From: Actinomycetes bacterium
GTDB taxonomy: Bacteria > Actinomycetota > Acidimicrobiia > Spongiisociales > UBA5794
DNA: 15,941 bases
Direction: 5' to 3'
Assembly (NCBI GenBank): GCA_024640745.1
Contig: JAHEEL010000026.1
Coordinates: forward strand, 1 to 15,941
Position 1 is the stretch's first letter; the number at the start of each line of letters is the position of its first letter. A model generated the notes under the pieces. That model worked only from the letters and a program-made list of their open reading frames with translations, was not told the origin of the DNA and did no database searches. Below, in pieces: positions 1 through 9,570 of this stretch. A program made the translations under genes and the position numbers.

Positions 1-1917
<1,917 letters not shown>

Positions 1918-1932
1918 ACAGGGAGCAGAAGC

Positions 1933-2727
1933 GTGGCCACCGCAGCCATACCGAGCGAACGGCGAGGCTACGACACCGTCATCTTCGACTGTGACAGCAC
2001 GTTGACGGCCATCGAAGGCATCGACGAACTCGCCCGGCTGCTCGGGCGCTACAACGAAGTCGCGTTGCTCACCGATGCGGCGATGAACGGCAACCTTCCG
2101 CTCGACGACGTCTACGGCCGGAGGCTCGAGATGCTGACGCCATCGCGCAGCGATGTCGCGGCGATTGCCGACCGCTATCGACACCATGTGGTTCCCGATG
2201 CCCCCGCCGTGATCGAGGCGCTCCGCACAGCCGGGAAGGACGTGTTCATCGTGTCGGGCGGCCTCCTCGACGCGGTCGGTCCGTTCGGAGCCTGGTTGGG
2301 GGTGCCGGGCGATCACATCCGGGCGGTCGGCATTCGCTACATGCCCGACAGCGCAGGGATCGACAGATACGGGGACACCGAACCGAATCCCCTCACCACG
2401 GCGGGCGGCAAGTCGGTGGTGGTGCGGGAGTTGCTTCGAGGCCGCCCCGGGCAGTCGCTGCTGGTCGGCGACGGCGCCAGCGATCTCGTGGCGGCAGAAT
2501 CGGTCACCTGCTTCGTGGGGTTCACCGGCGTCGTGGAGCGTCCCGCCGTCGTCGCAGCCGCCGACGTTCTCATCACCGGGCCCGCACTCTCACCGCTGCT
2601 CGGTCTGGCCCTCACCGCATCAGAGGAGGAAGTGCTCGTGGGCACGTCGTATCGCTCGCTGATCGACGACGGCTGGACCAGAATCGATGGCGGAGAACTC
2701 ATCATCCGAAGGGGCACTACGTCATGA
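1933..2727 (+). CDS. serB: HAD-family phosphatase, probable phosphoserine phosphatase SerB
   Basis: Predicted to release phosphate from O-phosphoserine, the last step of serine synthesis, in the cytoplasm. The 264-residue protein has the HAD motifs in order: DCDSTL with nucleophile D19 and general acid D21, followed by IEGIDELA as in SerB; VSGG with S108; a Lys in TAGGKS; and GDGASD with D180 and D184 for Mg2+. The start is GTG, with a GGGAG Shine-Dalgarno about 8 bp upstream. Unlike mycobacterial SerB2 there is no N-terminal ACT domain. The stop overlaps the serA start by 4 bp (ATGA), so the two are probably translationally coupled, and this is the best evidence for SerB. Another HAD-IB phosphatase activity cannot be excluded from sequence alone. 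Confidence 0.82.
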   Translation: MATAAIPSERRGYDTVIFDCDSTLTAIEGIDELARLLGRYNEVALLTDAAMNGNLPLDDVYGRRLEMLTPSRSDVAAIADRYRHHVVPDAPAVIEALRTAGKDVFIVSGGLLDAVGPFGAWLGVPGDHIRAVGIRYMPDSAGIDRYGDTEPNPLTTAGGKSVVVRELLRGRPGQSLLVGDGASDLVAAESVTCFVGFTGVVERPAVVAAADVLITGPALSPLLGLALTASEEEVLVGTSYRSLIDDGWTRIDGGELIIRRGTTS

Positions 2728-4313
2728 CGTATCGGATATTCGTAACCGACGACCTGTCGCAGGATGCCGTCGACCTGCTCGACACCCATCCCGATGTCGA
2801 GTTCACCGTCGAGAAGGGTCTGAGCCCTGCTGCCCTGGCGGAACGCATCGCCCCGTACGACGGCCTGATCATCCGCAGCAGCGCCCAAGTCACCGAAGAC
2901 GTCATCGCCGCAGGCGACCGCCTGCGCGTCATCGGGCGGGCCGGAGCCGGCATCGACAACATCGATCTGTCGGCGGCGAGCGCGCGGGGCATCATCGTTA
3001 TGAACACGCCGGGTGCCAACACCGTCGCAACCACCGAGCACACGATGGCCCTGCTGCTCGCACTGTGCCGCAACGTGCCGCAGGCGGCTGCAAGTCTGCG
3101 CAGCGGTGCGTGGGATCGGAAGCGATTCAAGGGCGTGGAACTGCGCTCGAAGACCATCGGCATCATCGGTTTCGGGCGGGTCGGGCAGCGAGTCGCTCGA
3201 CGATGTCAGGGTTTCGGGATGAATGTCATCTGCCACGACCCCTACCTGAGCAGTGAGCGCGCTGCCTTGTTGAAGGTCGACCGGGTCTCCCTCGACGAGT
3301 TGCTGGCGCAATCCGACTTCATCACCCTTCACGCGGCGCTCACCAACGACACGGCCGGCATGATCGGAGCCGAGGCACTGGCGCGAATGAAGCCCGGGGT
3401 CCGCATCGTCAACGCCGCCAGGGGCGGCTTGATCGACGAGCCGGCACTCATCGCGGCCCTCGAGGACGGCAGCGTTGCGGGCGCGGCGCTCGACGTGCTC
3501 GCCGACGAACCACCGGACTCATCGAACCCGCTGCTCCATCTGGACAACGTCGTCGTCACGCCGCATCTCGCCGCCAGCACTGATGAGGCCCAGCGCGAGG
3601 TCGGCATCCAGATCGTTCGCCAAGTCATCGATGCCCTCGAGGGAACGGACTTTCGCAATGCCGTGAACATGCCGGTAGTCGACGGCCAGCTCCTCAAGAC
3701 GCTGCGACCGTATCTCGAGATGGCAGAGCGCCTGGGAAGCCTCCAGTCGCAGCTCTCGCAGGGAGCCATCACCAAGATCGAAGTTGCCGTCGAAGGTGAG
3801 GACATCAGCGAACACATCACACCGGTTTCGATCGCCGTCCTCAAGGGCATGCTCGAGCGGGTGGTCACCGACTCGGTCAACTACGTCAATGCGCAGCACG
3901 TCGCGTCCGAACGGGGCGTTGCGGTATCCCAGACCTCCGGCCTGCACACCCTCGACTACCCGAACCTGATCTCGTGCCGCGTCGAGTGGGACGGTGGAGA
4001 CCGCACGATCGCGGCGACGCTGTTCAGCCACGACGAGCCGCGAATCGTCGAGGTGGACGGCTACCGCGTCGACGTCATTCCGGAGGGAACGATCCTCGTC
4101 ACGGTGAGCCATGATGAGCCGGGGTTCATCGGCAAGGTCGGGACAACACTCGGCGGACTCGACATCAACATCGCCACCTGGAAGACGGGCCGATCGGCTC
4201 CCGGTGGTCGTGCCCTATCGTTCATCAGCGTCGACTCCGACGTACCGGACACGGCACTGCAAACGCTCGCGGCAACCGACCCAATCGAACGCATCACGAA
4301 AGTTCAGTTCTAG
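2724..4313 (+). CDS. serA: D-3-phosphoglycerate dehydrogenase, long ACT-containing form
   Basis: Oxidises 3-phosphoglycerate to 3-phosphohydroxypyruvate with NAD, the first step of serine synthesis. At 529 residues it is the long type seen in Mycobacterium. Order: N-terminal substrate-domain half; Rossmann fold with GFGRVG at 149-154; catalytic R233 (NAARGG), E262 (ADEPP) and H281 (TPHLAAST); an intervening regulatory domain from about 320 to 450; and a C-terminal ACT domain from about 455 that keeps HDEPG and INIA, the positions expected to bind serine. Feedback inhibition by serine is therefore likely, by family knowledge. The start ATG overlaps the serB stop, and an AAGGGG Shine-Dalgarno lies 9 bp upstream. 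It is convergent with serC, leaving only 28 bp between stops, where no clear terminator is visible. Confidence 0.97.
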   Translation: MTYRIFVTDDLSQDAVDLLDTHPDVEFTVEKGLSPAALAERIAPYDGLIIRSSAQVTEDVIAAGDRLRVIGRAGAGIDNIDLSAASARGIIVMNTPGANTVATTEHTMALLLALCRNVPQAAASLRSGAWDRKRFKGVELRSKTIGIIGFGRVGQRVARRCQGFGMNVICHDPYLSSERAALLKVDRVSLDELLAQSDFITLHAALTNDTAGMIGAEALARMKPGVRIVNAARGGLIDEPALIAALEDGSVAGAALDVLADEPPDSSNPLLHLDNVVVTPHLAASTDEAQREVGIQIVRQVIDALEGTDFRNAVNMPVVDGQLLKTLRPYLEMAERLGSLQSQLSQGAITKIEVAVEGEDISEHITPVSIAVLKGMLERVVTDSVNYVNAQHVASERGVAVSQTSGLHTLDYPNLISCRVEWDGGDRTIAATLFSHDEPRIVEVDGYRVDVIPEGTILVTVSHDEPGFIGKVGTTLGGLDINIATWKTGRSAPGGRALSFISVDSDVPDTALQTLAATDPIERITKVQF

Positions 4314-4341
4314 GGCCGGCCGTCGGCGTGGGCAGGGCGAC

Positions 4342-5421
4342 TCAGCCCGTCCCGGAACGGAACTCGTCCATCAGCTCGCACAGAGCTTCGACGCCGGACA
4401 TGGGCATGGCGTTGTAGATCGAGGCGCGGACCCCGCCGACGCTGCGGTGGCCCGTGAGGCCGACCAGACCGCGCCGCGCTGCTTCGGCGATGAACGCCGC
4501 TTCGAGGTCGCGGTCGGCGAGCCGAAACACCACGTTCATGTTCGACCGGCTCGTCGGTTCGACCGGGCTGGCATAGAAGCCGTCGCTCTCGTCGATGGTT
4601 CGGTAGACCAGCGCGGCGCGCTCTTCGGCGGCCTCCGCCATCGCAGCGACACCGCCTCGATCCCTGATCCAGCGCAGGACCTTCTCCATCACATAGATCG
4701 GGAAAACGGGCGGCGTGTTGTACATCGAGTTCGAGCTCGCGTGCAGGTCGTATCGGAAGTAGGACGCGAGTTCGCGAGACGTGTGCTCGAGAATGCTTCG
4801 CCTGACGATCACAAGCGCCAGCCCCGACGGGGCAAGGTTCTTCTGAACACCGCCGTACACGACGTCGAATCGCTCCCAGGGGATGGGACGACTCATGAAA
4901 TCCGACGACATGTCGGCCACGAGCGGCACCGGCACGTCCGGCCACGCCCGATACTGAACGCCCCCGATCGTCTCGTTGCTGGTGAGGTGGAGGTAGCGCG
5001 TCCCCTCCCGAAGGGAGAGCTCTGCAACCGTGGGGACCCGCGTATACCGGGTATCGCGACCGGTCCATGCCGCGTAGACCTCGCCGTGATGCGAACCGTC
5101 GGCGAGGGCTTTCGAGGCCCACGCTCCCGTGTCGACGTAGCCGCCCTTGGACGCGCCGGTCAGCAAATTCATCGGCAGCATGCCGAACTGCATCGTTGCG
5201 CCGCCTTGAACGAACAGCACATCGAAGCCATCCGGCACGGCGAGCAACTCACGGATCAGGTCGGCCGCGCCGAAATGGACCGCTTCGTAGGTATCGGAGC
5301 GATGGCTCATCTCGATGATCGACATCCCCGAGTCGTCGAACTCGACGATCTCATCCCGAACCGCCTCGAGCACCGACACGGGCAACGTACTCGGACCGGC
5401 ATTGAAGTTGACAACCCTCAT
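4342..5421 (-). CDS. serC: Phosphoserine aminotransferase
   Basis: PLP enzyme that transfers an amino group from glutamate to 3-phosphohydroxypyruvate, giving phosphoserine; homologues also act on the related vitamin B6 intermediate. The 359-residue protein opens with FNAGPSTLP, the family signature. D170 (VADMSSD) should bind the PLP ring nitrogen, and K194 in GGVQKNLAPSG is the Schiff-base lysine. SNETIGGVQY near 148-157 is also typical of SerC. Start is ATG with a weak AGGG upstream. It lies 40 bp after the ABC ATPase stop on the same strand and may be the last gene of a yjbQ-ABC-serC transcript, though a TAGGGT box 29 bp upstream could provide its own promoter. It faces serA tail to tail, so the serine pathway is split over two strands. 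Confidence 0.97.
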   Translation of the reverse strand: MRVVNFNAGPSTLPVSVLEAVRDEIVEFDDSGMSIIEMSHRSDTYEAVHFGAADLIRELLAVPDGFDVLFVQGGATMQFGMLPMNLLTGASKGGYVDTGAWASKALADGSHHGEVYAAWTGRDTRYTRVPTVAELSLREGTRYLHLTSNETIGGVQYRAWPDVPVPLVADMSSDFMSRPIPWERFDVVYGGVQKNLAPSGLALVIVRRSILEHTSRELASYFRYDLHASSNSMYNTPPVFPIYVMEKVLRWIRDRGGVAAMAEAAEERAALVYRTIDESDGFYASPVEPTSRSNMNVVFRLADRDLEAAFIAEAARRGLVGLTGHRSVGGVRASIYNAMPMSGVEALCELMDEFRSGTG

Positions 5422-5450
5422 GGCACGCCCTGTGCTCGCATCGTGATCGG

Positions 5451-5456
5451 ACCCTA
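5451..5456 (-). promoter_or_regulatory. Candidate -10 box (TAGGGT) of serC
   Basis: A TAGGGT hexamer ends 29 bp upstream of the serC ATG, in the short gap after the ABC ATPase gene. It fits the TAnnnT form of actinobacterial -10 boxes and matches a TAGGGT at a similar distance before yjbQ. No convincing -35 is visible, so the call is tentative and serC may instead depend on read-through. Confidence 0.25.
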
Positions 5457-5461
5457 CCGTC

Positions 5462-6310
5462 TCAGAGGATCTGACTCAGGAAGGTCTTCGTGCGGTGATG
5501 CTGCGGGTCATTGAAGAGCTGCTCCGGGGTGCCGGACTCGACGATCACTCCTCCGTCGAGGAACAGGATCCGGTCGGCAACCTCCCGGGCGAACCCCATT
5601 TCGTGGGTCACGACCACCATGGTCATGCCGGAGCGTGCCAGCTCTCCCATCACGTCGAGCACCTCGACAGTCATCTCGGGGTCGAGCGCCGACGTCGGCT
5701 CGTCGAACAGCATGATCCTGGGCTCCATGGCCAGCGACCGAGCAATCGCGACGCGCTGCTGTTGGCCACTGGACAGCTGGTCCGGGAATCGTTCGGCGAG
5801 ACCGGCCATGCCCAGGCGCTCGAGTAGCGCTATCCCCGACTTCTCGGCCTCCGCCTTCTCGATGCCCCGCACGTGCTGCGGAGCAAGGGTTACGTTGCCG
5901 AGGACGTTGAGTTCCGGAAAGAGGCTCGACTGCTGGAACACCATGCCGACCTCGGACCGGATCTTCTCGACGTCGGCCACATCGCCGGTCAACTCGATGC
6001 CGTCGATGATGATCGTGCCGTGGTCGTGGGCTTCGAGGTGGTTGAGACAGCGGATGAGGGTCGACTTCCCCGACCCCGACGGACCGATGATGACGACGAC
6101 CTCTCGCTCCTCGATTGTGAAGGTCACACCCCGGAGAGCCCGGAACTCGCCGAACGACTTGATCACCGCGTCGCAAATGACGATGTCGGCGCCGCCGGAT
6201 GGCGCCCGATCCGCGAGTTCGCGCAGTGGCGCGATCAGGTCCCCTGAGCGTGGAAGAACACGCGTCGTTCTCTCGGTTGGTCGAGTTCGGCGTAGAGGAC
6301 GCGCTGCCAC
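5462..6310 (-). CDS. Polar amino-acid-type ABC transporter ATP-binding protein (GlnQ-like)
   Basis: Cytoplasmic ATPase subunit expected to energise an amino acid importer. Motifs, numbered from the GTG at 6310: Walker A GPSGSGKST at 76-84, Q-loop VFQQSSLFPE, signature LSSGQQQRVAIA, Walker B IMLFDEPTSALD, and the switch His in VVTHEMGFARE. The C-terminus resembles GlnQ/HisP. The start is uncertain. The GTG at 6310 lies 76 bp inside yjbQ and adds about 40 residues of Arg-rich sequence that reads like a frame shadow. Between the yjbQ stop and the start of the ABC fold there is no ATG, GTG or TTG in frame, only a CTG overlapping the yjbQ TGA after an AGGGGA. The next GTG, at 6166, would cut off the first strand of the fold. 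No permease or binding-protein gene is nearby, so its partners and substrate are unknown. Confidence 0.88.
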   Translation of the reverse strand: MAARPLRRTRPTERTTRVLPRSGDLIAPLRELADRAPSGGADIVICDAVIKSFGEFRALRGVTFTIEEREVVVIIGPSGSGKSTLIRCLNHLEAHDHGTIIIDGIELTGDVADVEKIRSEVGMVFQQSSLFPELNVLGNVTLAPQHVRGIEKAEAEKSGIALLERLGMAGLAERFPDQLSSGQQQRVAIARSLAMEPRIMLFDEPTSALDPEMTVEVLDVMGELARSGMTMVVVTHEMGFAREVADRILFLDGGVIVESGTPEQLFNDPQHHRTKTFLSQIL

Positions 6311-6759
6311 TGGCCGAGGAGGACTTCGCCGTCGACGATCGGAATCGTCACCGAGGGTTGACCGACGAGCAGCTGCCGCACATGGGCGTGGCCGTTGATG
6401 AACTCGTCTTCCTGCATGTTCTCGGTGCGGACATCGTGGTCGTCGTGCTCGTAGTAGGCGTCAACGGGCACGGTCCGGTCGATGGCCTTGCGGAAGTCGT
6501 TGAGGAAGCCGGTCTCGGATTCGTTGACGACGATCGACGTCGTGGTGTGCGGCGTATACACCGTGACTTGGCCGTGTCGGACCATCGATCGCTTCACCAC
6601 GTCGCGCACGATGTCGGTGAAGTCCCAGAACTCCTCGGATGCCGTGGTATGGAAGTGCATCGCCTCGGTGCGGATCGGCGGCGACTCGCTGACGGCGAGC
6701 ACGACCGGCGTGCCGACGGGGTCAAGGGTGGCTTTTCGAATGGCGATGCGCTCGTCCAT
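6235..6759 (-). CDS. yjbQ: YjbQ/UPF0047 family protein
   Basis: Member of the small conserved YjbQ family (often labelled secondary thiamine-phosphate synthase because some members rescue thiE mutants weakly); its true role is not settled. Family landmarks are visible: YTPHTTTSIVVNE, then a Y-x-H region, NGHAHVRQLLVG, an IPIVDGEVLLGQWQ stretch and a closing ELDQPRERRV. At 174 residues it is longer than the usual 130-145, mainly because of about 33 extra N-terminal residues. I kept the ATG at 6759 because AAGGA lies 5 bp before it; the alternative ATG at 6660 (MHFHTTAS) has only a very close GAGG. It is divergent from purA and probably heads a minus-strand operon with the ABC ATPase. Confidence 0.87.
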   Translation of the reverse strand: MDERIAIRKATLDPVGTPVVLAVSESPPIRTEAMHFHTTASEEFWDFTDIVRDVVKRSMVRHGQVTVYTPHTTTSIVVNESETGFLNDFRKAIDRTVPVDAYYEHDDHDVRTENMQEDEFINGHAHVRQLLVGQPSVTIPIVDGEVLLGQWQRVLYAELDQPRERRVFFHAQGT

Positions 6760-6785
6760 GGATTTCCTTGTGAATCGTCGGCGAG

Positions 6786-6791
6786 ACCCTA
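6786..6791 (-). promoter_or_regulatory. Candidate -10 box (TAGGGT) of yjbQ
   Basis: A TAGGGT hexamer lies 26 bp upstream of the yjbQ ATG and touches the outer arm of the 6791-6838 dyad. The distance and sequence match the candidate serC box. No -35 resembling TTGACA is seen at the right spacing. Confidence 0.25.
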
Positions 6792-6838
6792 ACGGCCGCT
6801 CCAGGTTACCGGGGGCTCACCCTACCTGCTGAGCCGTT
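6791..6838. promoter_or_regulatory. Nested dyad in the yjbQ-purA divergent region
   Basis: Three nested inverted repeats share one centre: AACGGC (6791-6796) with GCCGTT (6833-6838), CAGGT (6802-6806) with ACCTG (6824-6828), and GGG (within 6811-6815) with CCC (6820-6822). The intervening spacers are nearly equal (5 and 4 nt between the two outer pairs). It sits upstream of both divergent genes, so an operator serving both is more likely than a terminator, although four T follow the right arm. Function is inferred. Confidence 0.35.
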
Positions 6839-6850
6839 TTCGGCGGACCG

Positions 6851-6878
6851 CGGACCGGCACAACCGGTCCGATAGAAT
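6851..6878 (+). promoter_or_regulatory. Candidate purA promoter with an 8-bp dyad against the -10 box
   Basis: TAGAAT (6873-6878) lies 26 bp upstream of the purA ATG and is a good -10 match. Directly before it is a perfect inverted repeat, CGGACCGG (6851-6858), 5-nt loop, CCGGTCCG (6864-6871), which fills the normal spacer between -35 and -10. A GGACC within the left arm is the only -35-like sequence. A dyad here would suit a repressor that blocks polymerase. A purine-responsive regulator is one possibility, but the sequence does not show which. Confidence 0.45.
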
Positions 6879-6904
6879 CGGCGCTCACCAGTGGAGGAGA
6901 CCAC

Positions 6905-8185
6905 ATGACAGCGACGGTGATCCTTGGCTCCCAGTGGGGCGACGAAGGCAAGGGGAAGATCACCGATCTCTACTCGGAGAACGCCGATGTGGTGGTCCGA
7001 TACCAAGGCGGGAACAATGCCGGGCACACGATCGTCGTCGACGGAGAACGCTTCGCGCTGAGCCTCATCCCGTCAGGCGTTCTGTACCCCCAAGTCACCC
7101 CGGTCATCGGCAACGGAACCGTCGTCGATCCAGCCGTCCTGCTCCGGGAGATGGATGAACTGACCGAGCGCGGTATCGACCCGTCTCGGGTGCGGGTCTC
7201 CGGCAACGCTCACGTCATCATGCCCTACCACCGCAAGATGGACGCCGTGCTCGAGCGCTACCTCGGGGAGCAACAGATCGGAACCACCAAGCGCGGCATC
7301 GGCCCGTGTTACATGGACAAGTTCTCCCGGTTTGGCATCCGGATGCAGGACCTCTTCGACCCGAAGATCTTCCGCAAGAAGCTCGAGGTCGCGCTCAAGG
7401 ACAAGAACCGGCAGCTGACGAAGGTCTACAACCAGCTGCCGCTCGATCTCGACGAGATCTACGAAGAGTATCTGATCTACGCCGCTCGCCTCGATGGCCA
7501 CATCACCGACACGTCCCTCCTCGTCTGGGAGGCGATCCACGGCGGCAAGAACGTGCTCTTCGAGGGGGCGCAGGGAACCCTGCTCGACATCGATCATGGC
7601 ACCTATCCGTTCGTCACGTCTTCGAATCCAACGGCGGGCGGCGCCGTGACGGGCTCCGGGATCGGTCCGCGCGACCTCGACCGAGTGATCGGCGTCGCAA
7701 AGGCCTACATCTCGCGAGTCGGAACCGGACCATTCCCCACCGAGCTCCTCGACGAGACCGGCGACCGCATGATCGAGATCGGCGGTGAGTACGGCGTGGT
7801 CACCGGGCGTCGGCGCCGCTGCGGTTGGCTCGACGCCGTGGCGCTGCGTTACTCGGCGCGGGTGAATGGGCTCACCGAGATCGCCTTCACGAAGCTCGAC
7901 ATCTTGTCCCACTTCGACCCGATCAAGATCGCAGTCGCATACGAGTCGGGAGGAACACGCTACGACGAGTTCCCGCGTCAACAATCGGTGCTCTATCACT
8001 GCACCCCCATTTACGAGGAGCTCGAGGGCTGGAACGTCGACATCACGAAGGCCACGTCCTTCGACAACCTCCCGGACGCGGCTCGGCGCTACGTCGAGCG
8101 TGTCGAGGAGCTGTGCGGTGTGCGCGTCTCGTCCGTGGGCGTGGGTCCCGGCCGGGAAGCGACGCTGATGCGCCCAGATCAATGA
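6905..8185 (+). CDS. purA: Adenylosuccinate synthetase
   Basis: Joins IMP and aspartate using GTP to form adenylosuccinate, the first step from IMP to AMP. The 426-residue length is normal. The N-terminal GSQWGDEGKGK loop carries the catalytic D13 and the GTP-binding residues, QGGNNAGHT follows with the conserved His, and FEGAQGTLLDIDHGTYPFVT is the family signature near the middle. TGRRRRCGW and the C-terminal VGPGRE also fit. The start ATG has GGAGGAGA 5-12 bp upstream. The stop overlaps the purB start by 4 bp (ATGA), so both steps from IMP to AMP are likely made from one mRNA. Confidence 0.98.
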   Translation: MTATVILGSQWGDEGKGKITDLYSENADVVVRYQGGNNAGHTIVVDGERFALSLIPSGVLYPQVTPVIGNGTVVDPAVLLREMDELTERGIDPSRVRVSGNAHVIMPYHRKMDAVLERYLGEQQIGTTKRGIGPCYMDKFSRFGIRMQDLFDPKIFRKKLEVALKDKNRQLTKVYNQLPLDLDEIYEEYLIYAARLDGHITDTSLLVWEAIHGGKNVLFEGAQGTLLDIDHGTYPFVTSSNPTAGGAVTGSGIGPRDLDRVIGVAKAYISRVGTGPFPTELLDETGDRMIEIGGEYGVVTGRRRRCGWLDAVALRYSARVNGLTEIAFTKLDILSHFDPIKIAVAYESGGTRYDEFPRQQSVLYHCTPIYEELEGWNVDITKATSFDNLPDAARRYVERVEELCGVRVSSVGVGPGREATLMRPDQ

Positions 8186-9477
8186 TCGAGCGTTACTCGC
8201 TCCCGGAGATGTCCGCCGTCTGGAGCGAATCGAACAAGCTTGCCGTTTGGAAGGAGATCGAGGCGCTCACCGTCGAGGCATGGGCAGAGCTCGGCATCGC
8301 CACCGAAGAAGCCGCCGCCGCGGTGCGGGCCGCGCCGGAGGTCGATCCGGAGGCGTGGAAGGAGCGCGAGGCAGTCACCAACCACGACGTTGCTGCATTC
8401 GTCGACCTTCTTGCCGCATCGGTCGCCGCCGGTGGGCAGTGGGTGCACTTTGGTCTCACTTCTTCCGACGTCGTCGACACCGCGAACGGCGTGCTGATGC
8501 GCGAAGCCGCAGATCTGCTCCTCGGGCGCATCGCCGACCTCTTCCGGTCGGTGAAAGCGAGGGCGTTCGAGTACCGAGACACCCCGATCATCGGACGCAC
8601 CCACGGCATCTGGGCCGAACCCACATCGTTCGGGTTGAAGCTGGCCACGTGGGCGTTCGAGCTGCAGCGCGACCACCGGCGGATGCGCGATGCACGCGCC
8701 ACCGTTGCGGTCGGGAAGGTCTCGGGCGCCGTCGGCACCTACGCCCACACACCGCCAGACGTCGAGGCGTACGTCTGCGGGCGCCTGGGTCTCGGCGTCG
8801 AACCGGCATCGTCACAGATCACACATCGTGATCGCCACGCGGAGTTCCTCAATGCCGTCGCTTTGACGGGCTCCTCGCTCGAGCGGTTCGCAACCGAAGT
8901 CCGCCATCTCCAGCGCAGCGAAGTCGGTGAGCTGCGGGAGTCGTTCGGTTCGGGGCAGAAGGGCTCGTCGGCGATGCCGCACAAGAGAAACCCGATCGCA
9001 TCTGAGAACATCACCGGCATCGCCCGGCTGCTCCGAGGTTACGCATCGGTCGGCATGGAGAACGTGGCACTGTGGCACGAGCGCGATATCAGCCACTCGT
9101 CGACCGAACGGGTGATCCTCCCCGACGCCACGGGCTTGCTCGACTATGCGCTCGCCCGGATGACACGTCTCGTCGACGGCCTGATCGTCGACACCGATCG
9201 CATGGCGGAGAACCTCGCTGCCACGCGCGGGCTCGTCTTCTCCCAGGCCGTGCTCCTCGCTCTCGCCGATCACGGCCACAGTCGCGACGACGCCTACCGG
9301 ATCGTCCAGCGGAATGCCCTGGCGACCTGGGACGACGGCGGCACGCTGGAGGAACGGCTCGCCTCCGACCCAGAATGCGACCTCGAGCCCGGCGAACTCG
9401 CGGCATGCTTCTCAGTCGATCGATTCCTCCGCAACACCGATGTCGTGTTCGACCGTCTCGCCGCCACGGACGTGTGA
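8182..9477 (+). CDS. purB: Adenylosuccinate lyase
   Basis: Splits adenylosuccinate to AMP plus fumarate, and SAICAR to AICAR plus fumarate, so it serves both halves of purine synthesis. The 431-residue protein belongs to the fumarase/aspartase superfamily. Visible landmarks are TSSDVVDTAN, catalytic H141 in GRTHGIWAEP, and the flexible signature loop GSSAMPHKRNP with S262/S263. The frame is open far upstream into purA, but I chose the ATG at 8182 because it overlaps the purA stop and gives the standard N-terminus MIERYSLPEMS. No strong Shine-Dalgarno is seen, consistent with coupling to purA translation. Confidence 0.97.
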   Translation: MIERYSLPEMSAVWSESNKLAVWKEIEALTVEAWAELGIATEEAAAAVRAAPEVDPEAWKEREAVTNHDVAAFVDLLAASVAAGGQWVHFGLTSSDVVDTANGVLMREAADLLLGRIADLFRSVKARAFEYRDTPIIGRTHGIWAEPTSFGLKLATWAFELQRDHRRMRDARATVAVGKVSGAVGTYAHTPPDVEAYVCGRLGLGVEPASSQITHRDRHAEFLNAVALTGSSLERFATEVRHLQRSEVGELRESFGSGQKGSSAMPHKRNPIASENITGIARLLRGYASVGMENVALWHERDISHSSTERVILPDATGLLDYALARMTRLVDGLIVDTDRMAENLAATRGLVFSQAVLLALADHGHSRDDAYRIVQRNALATWDDGGTLEERLASDPECDLEPGELAACFSVDRFLRNTDVVFDRLAATDV

Positions 9478-9506
9478 GGCCTCCATGTTCCACGCTGCAG
9501 CTCGAA

Positions 9507-9535
9507 TGGACCCCCGCCCTATCAACCGATAGCAT
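9507..9535 (+). promoter_or_regulatory. Candidate promoter of the dehydrogenase-gap-pgk cassette
   Basis: TGGACC (9507-9512), a 17-bp spacer and TAGCAT (9530-9535) form a plausible promoter ending 35 bp before the dehydrogenase ATG. A small inverted repeat, CTATC (9519-9523) with GATAG (9528-9532), overlaps the -10 box. The box context CCGATAGcATC is nearly the same as CCGATAGaATC before purA. The 93-bp gap after purB shows no obvious terminator hairpin. Confidence 0.4.
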
Positions 9536-9570
9536 CAGACATATCCCAAGTGGACACCAGGAGGTGCCGT

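Noticed and set aside
4314..4341. A terminator between convergent serA and serC
   Set aside because: Only short, imperfect GGCCGGCC-type symmetry is present and no stem of useful length is seen.
4111..5514. A 467-codon plus-strand open frame opposite serC
   Set aside because: It overlaps the end of serA and the whole of serC, has no recognisable domain and is Arg-rich.
7825..8181. A longer purB start inside purA
   Set aside because: The extra 119 residues are Arg-rich frame shadow of purA; ATG 8182 gives the standard PurB N-terminus and an ATGA overlap.
7073..8182. A 369-codon minus-strand open frame opposite purA
   Set aside because: Antisense shadow of a highly conserved gene, with no motif.
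9550..9570. GTG 9550 as the start of the decarboxylating dehydrogenase
   Set aside because: It would place the strong AGGAGGTG inside the coding region; ATG 9571 has ideal spacing and gives the normal N-terminus.
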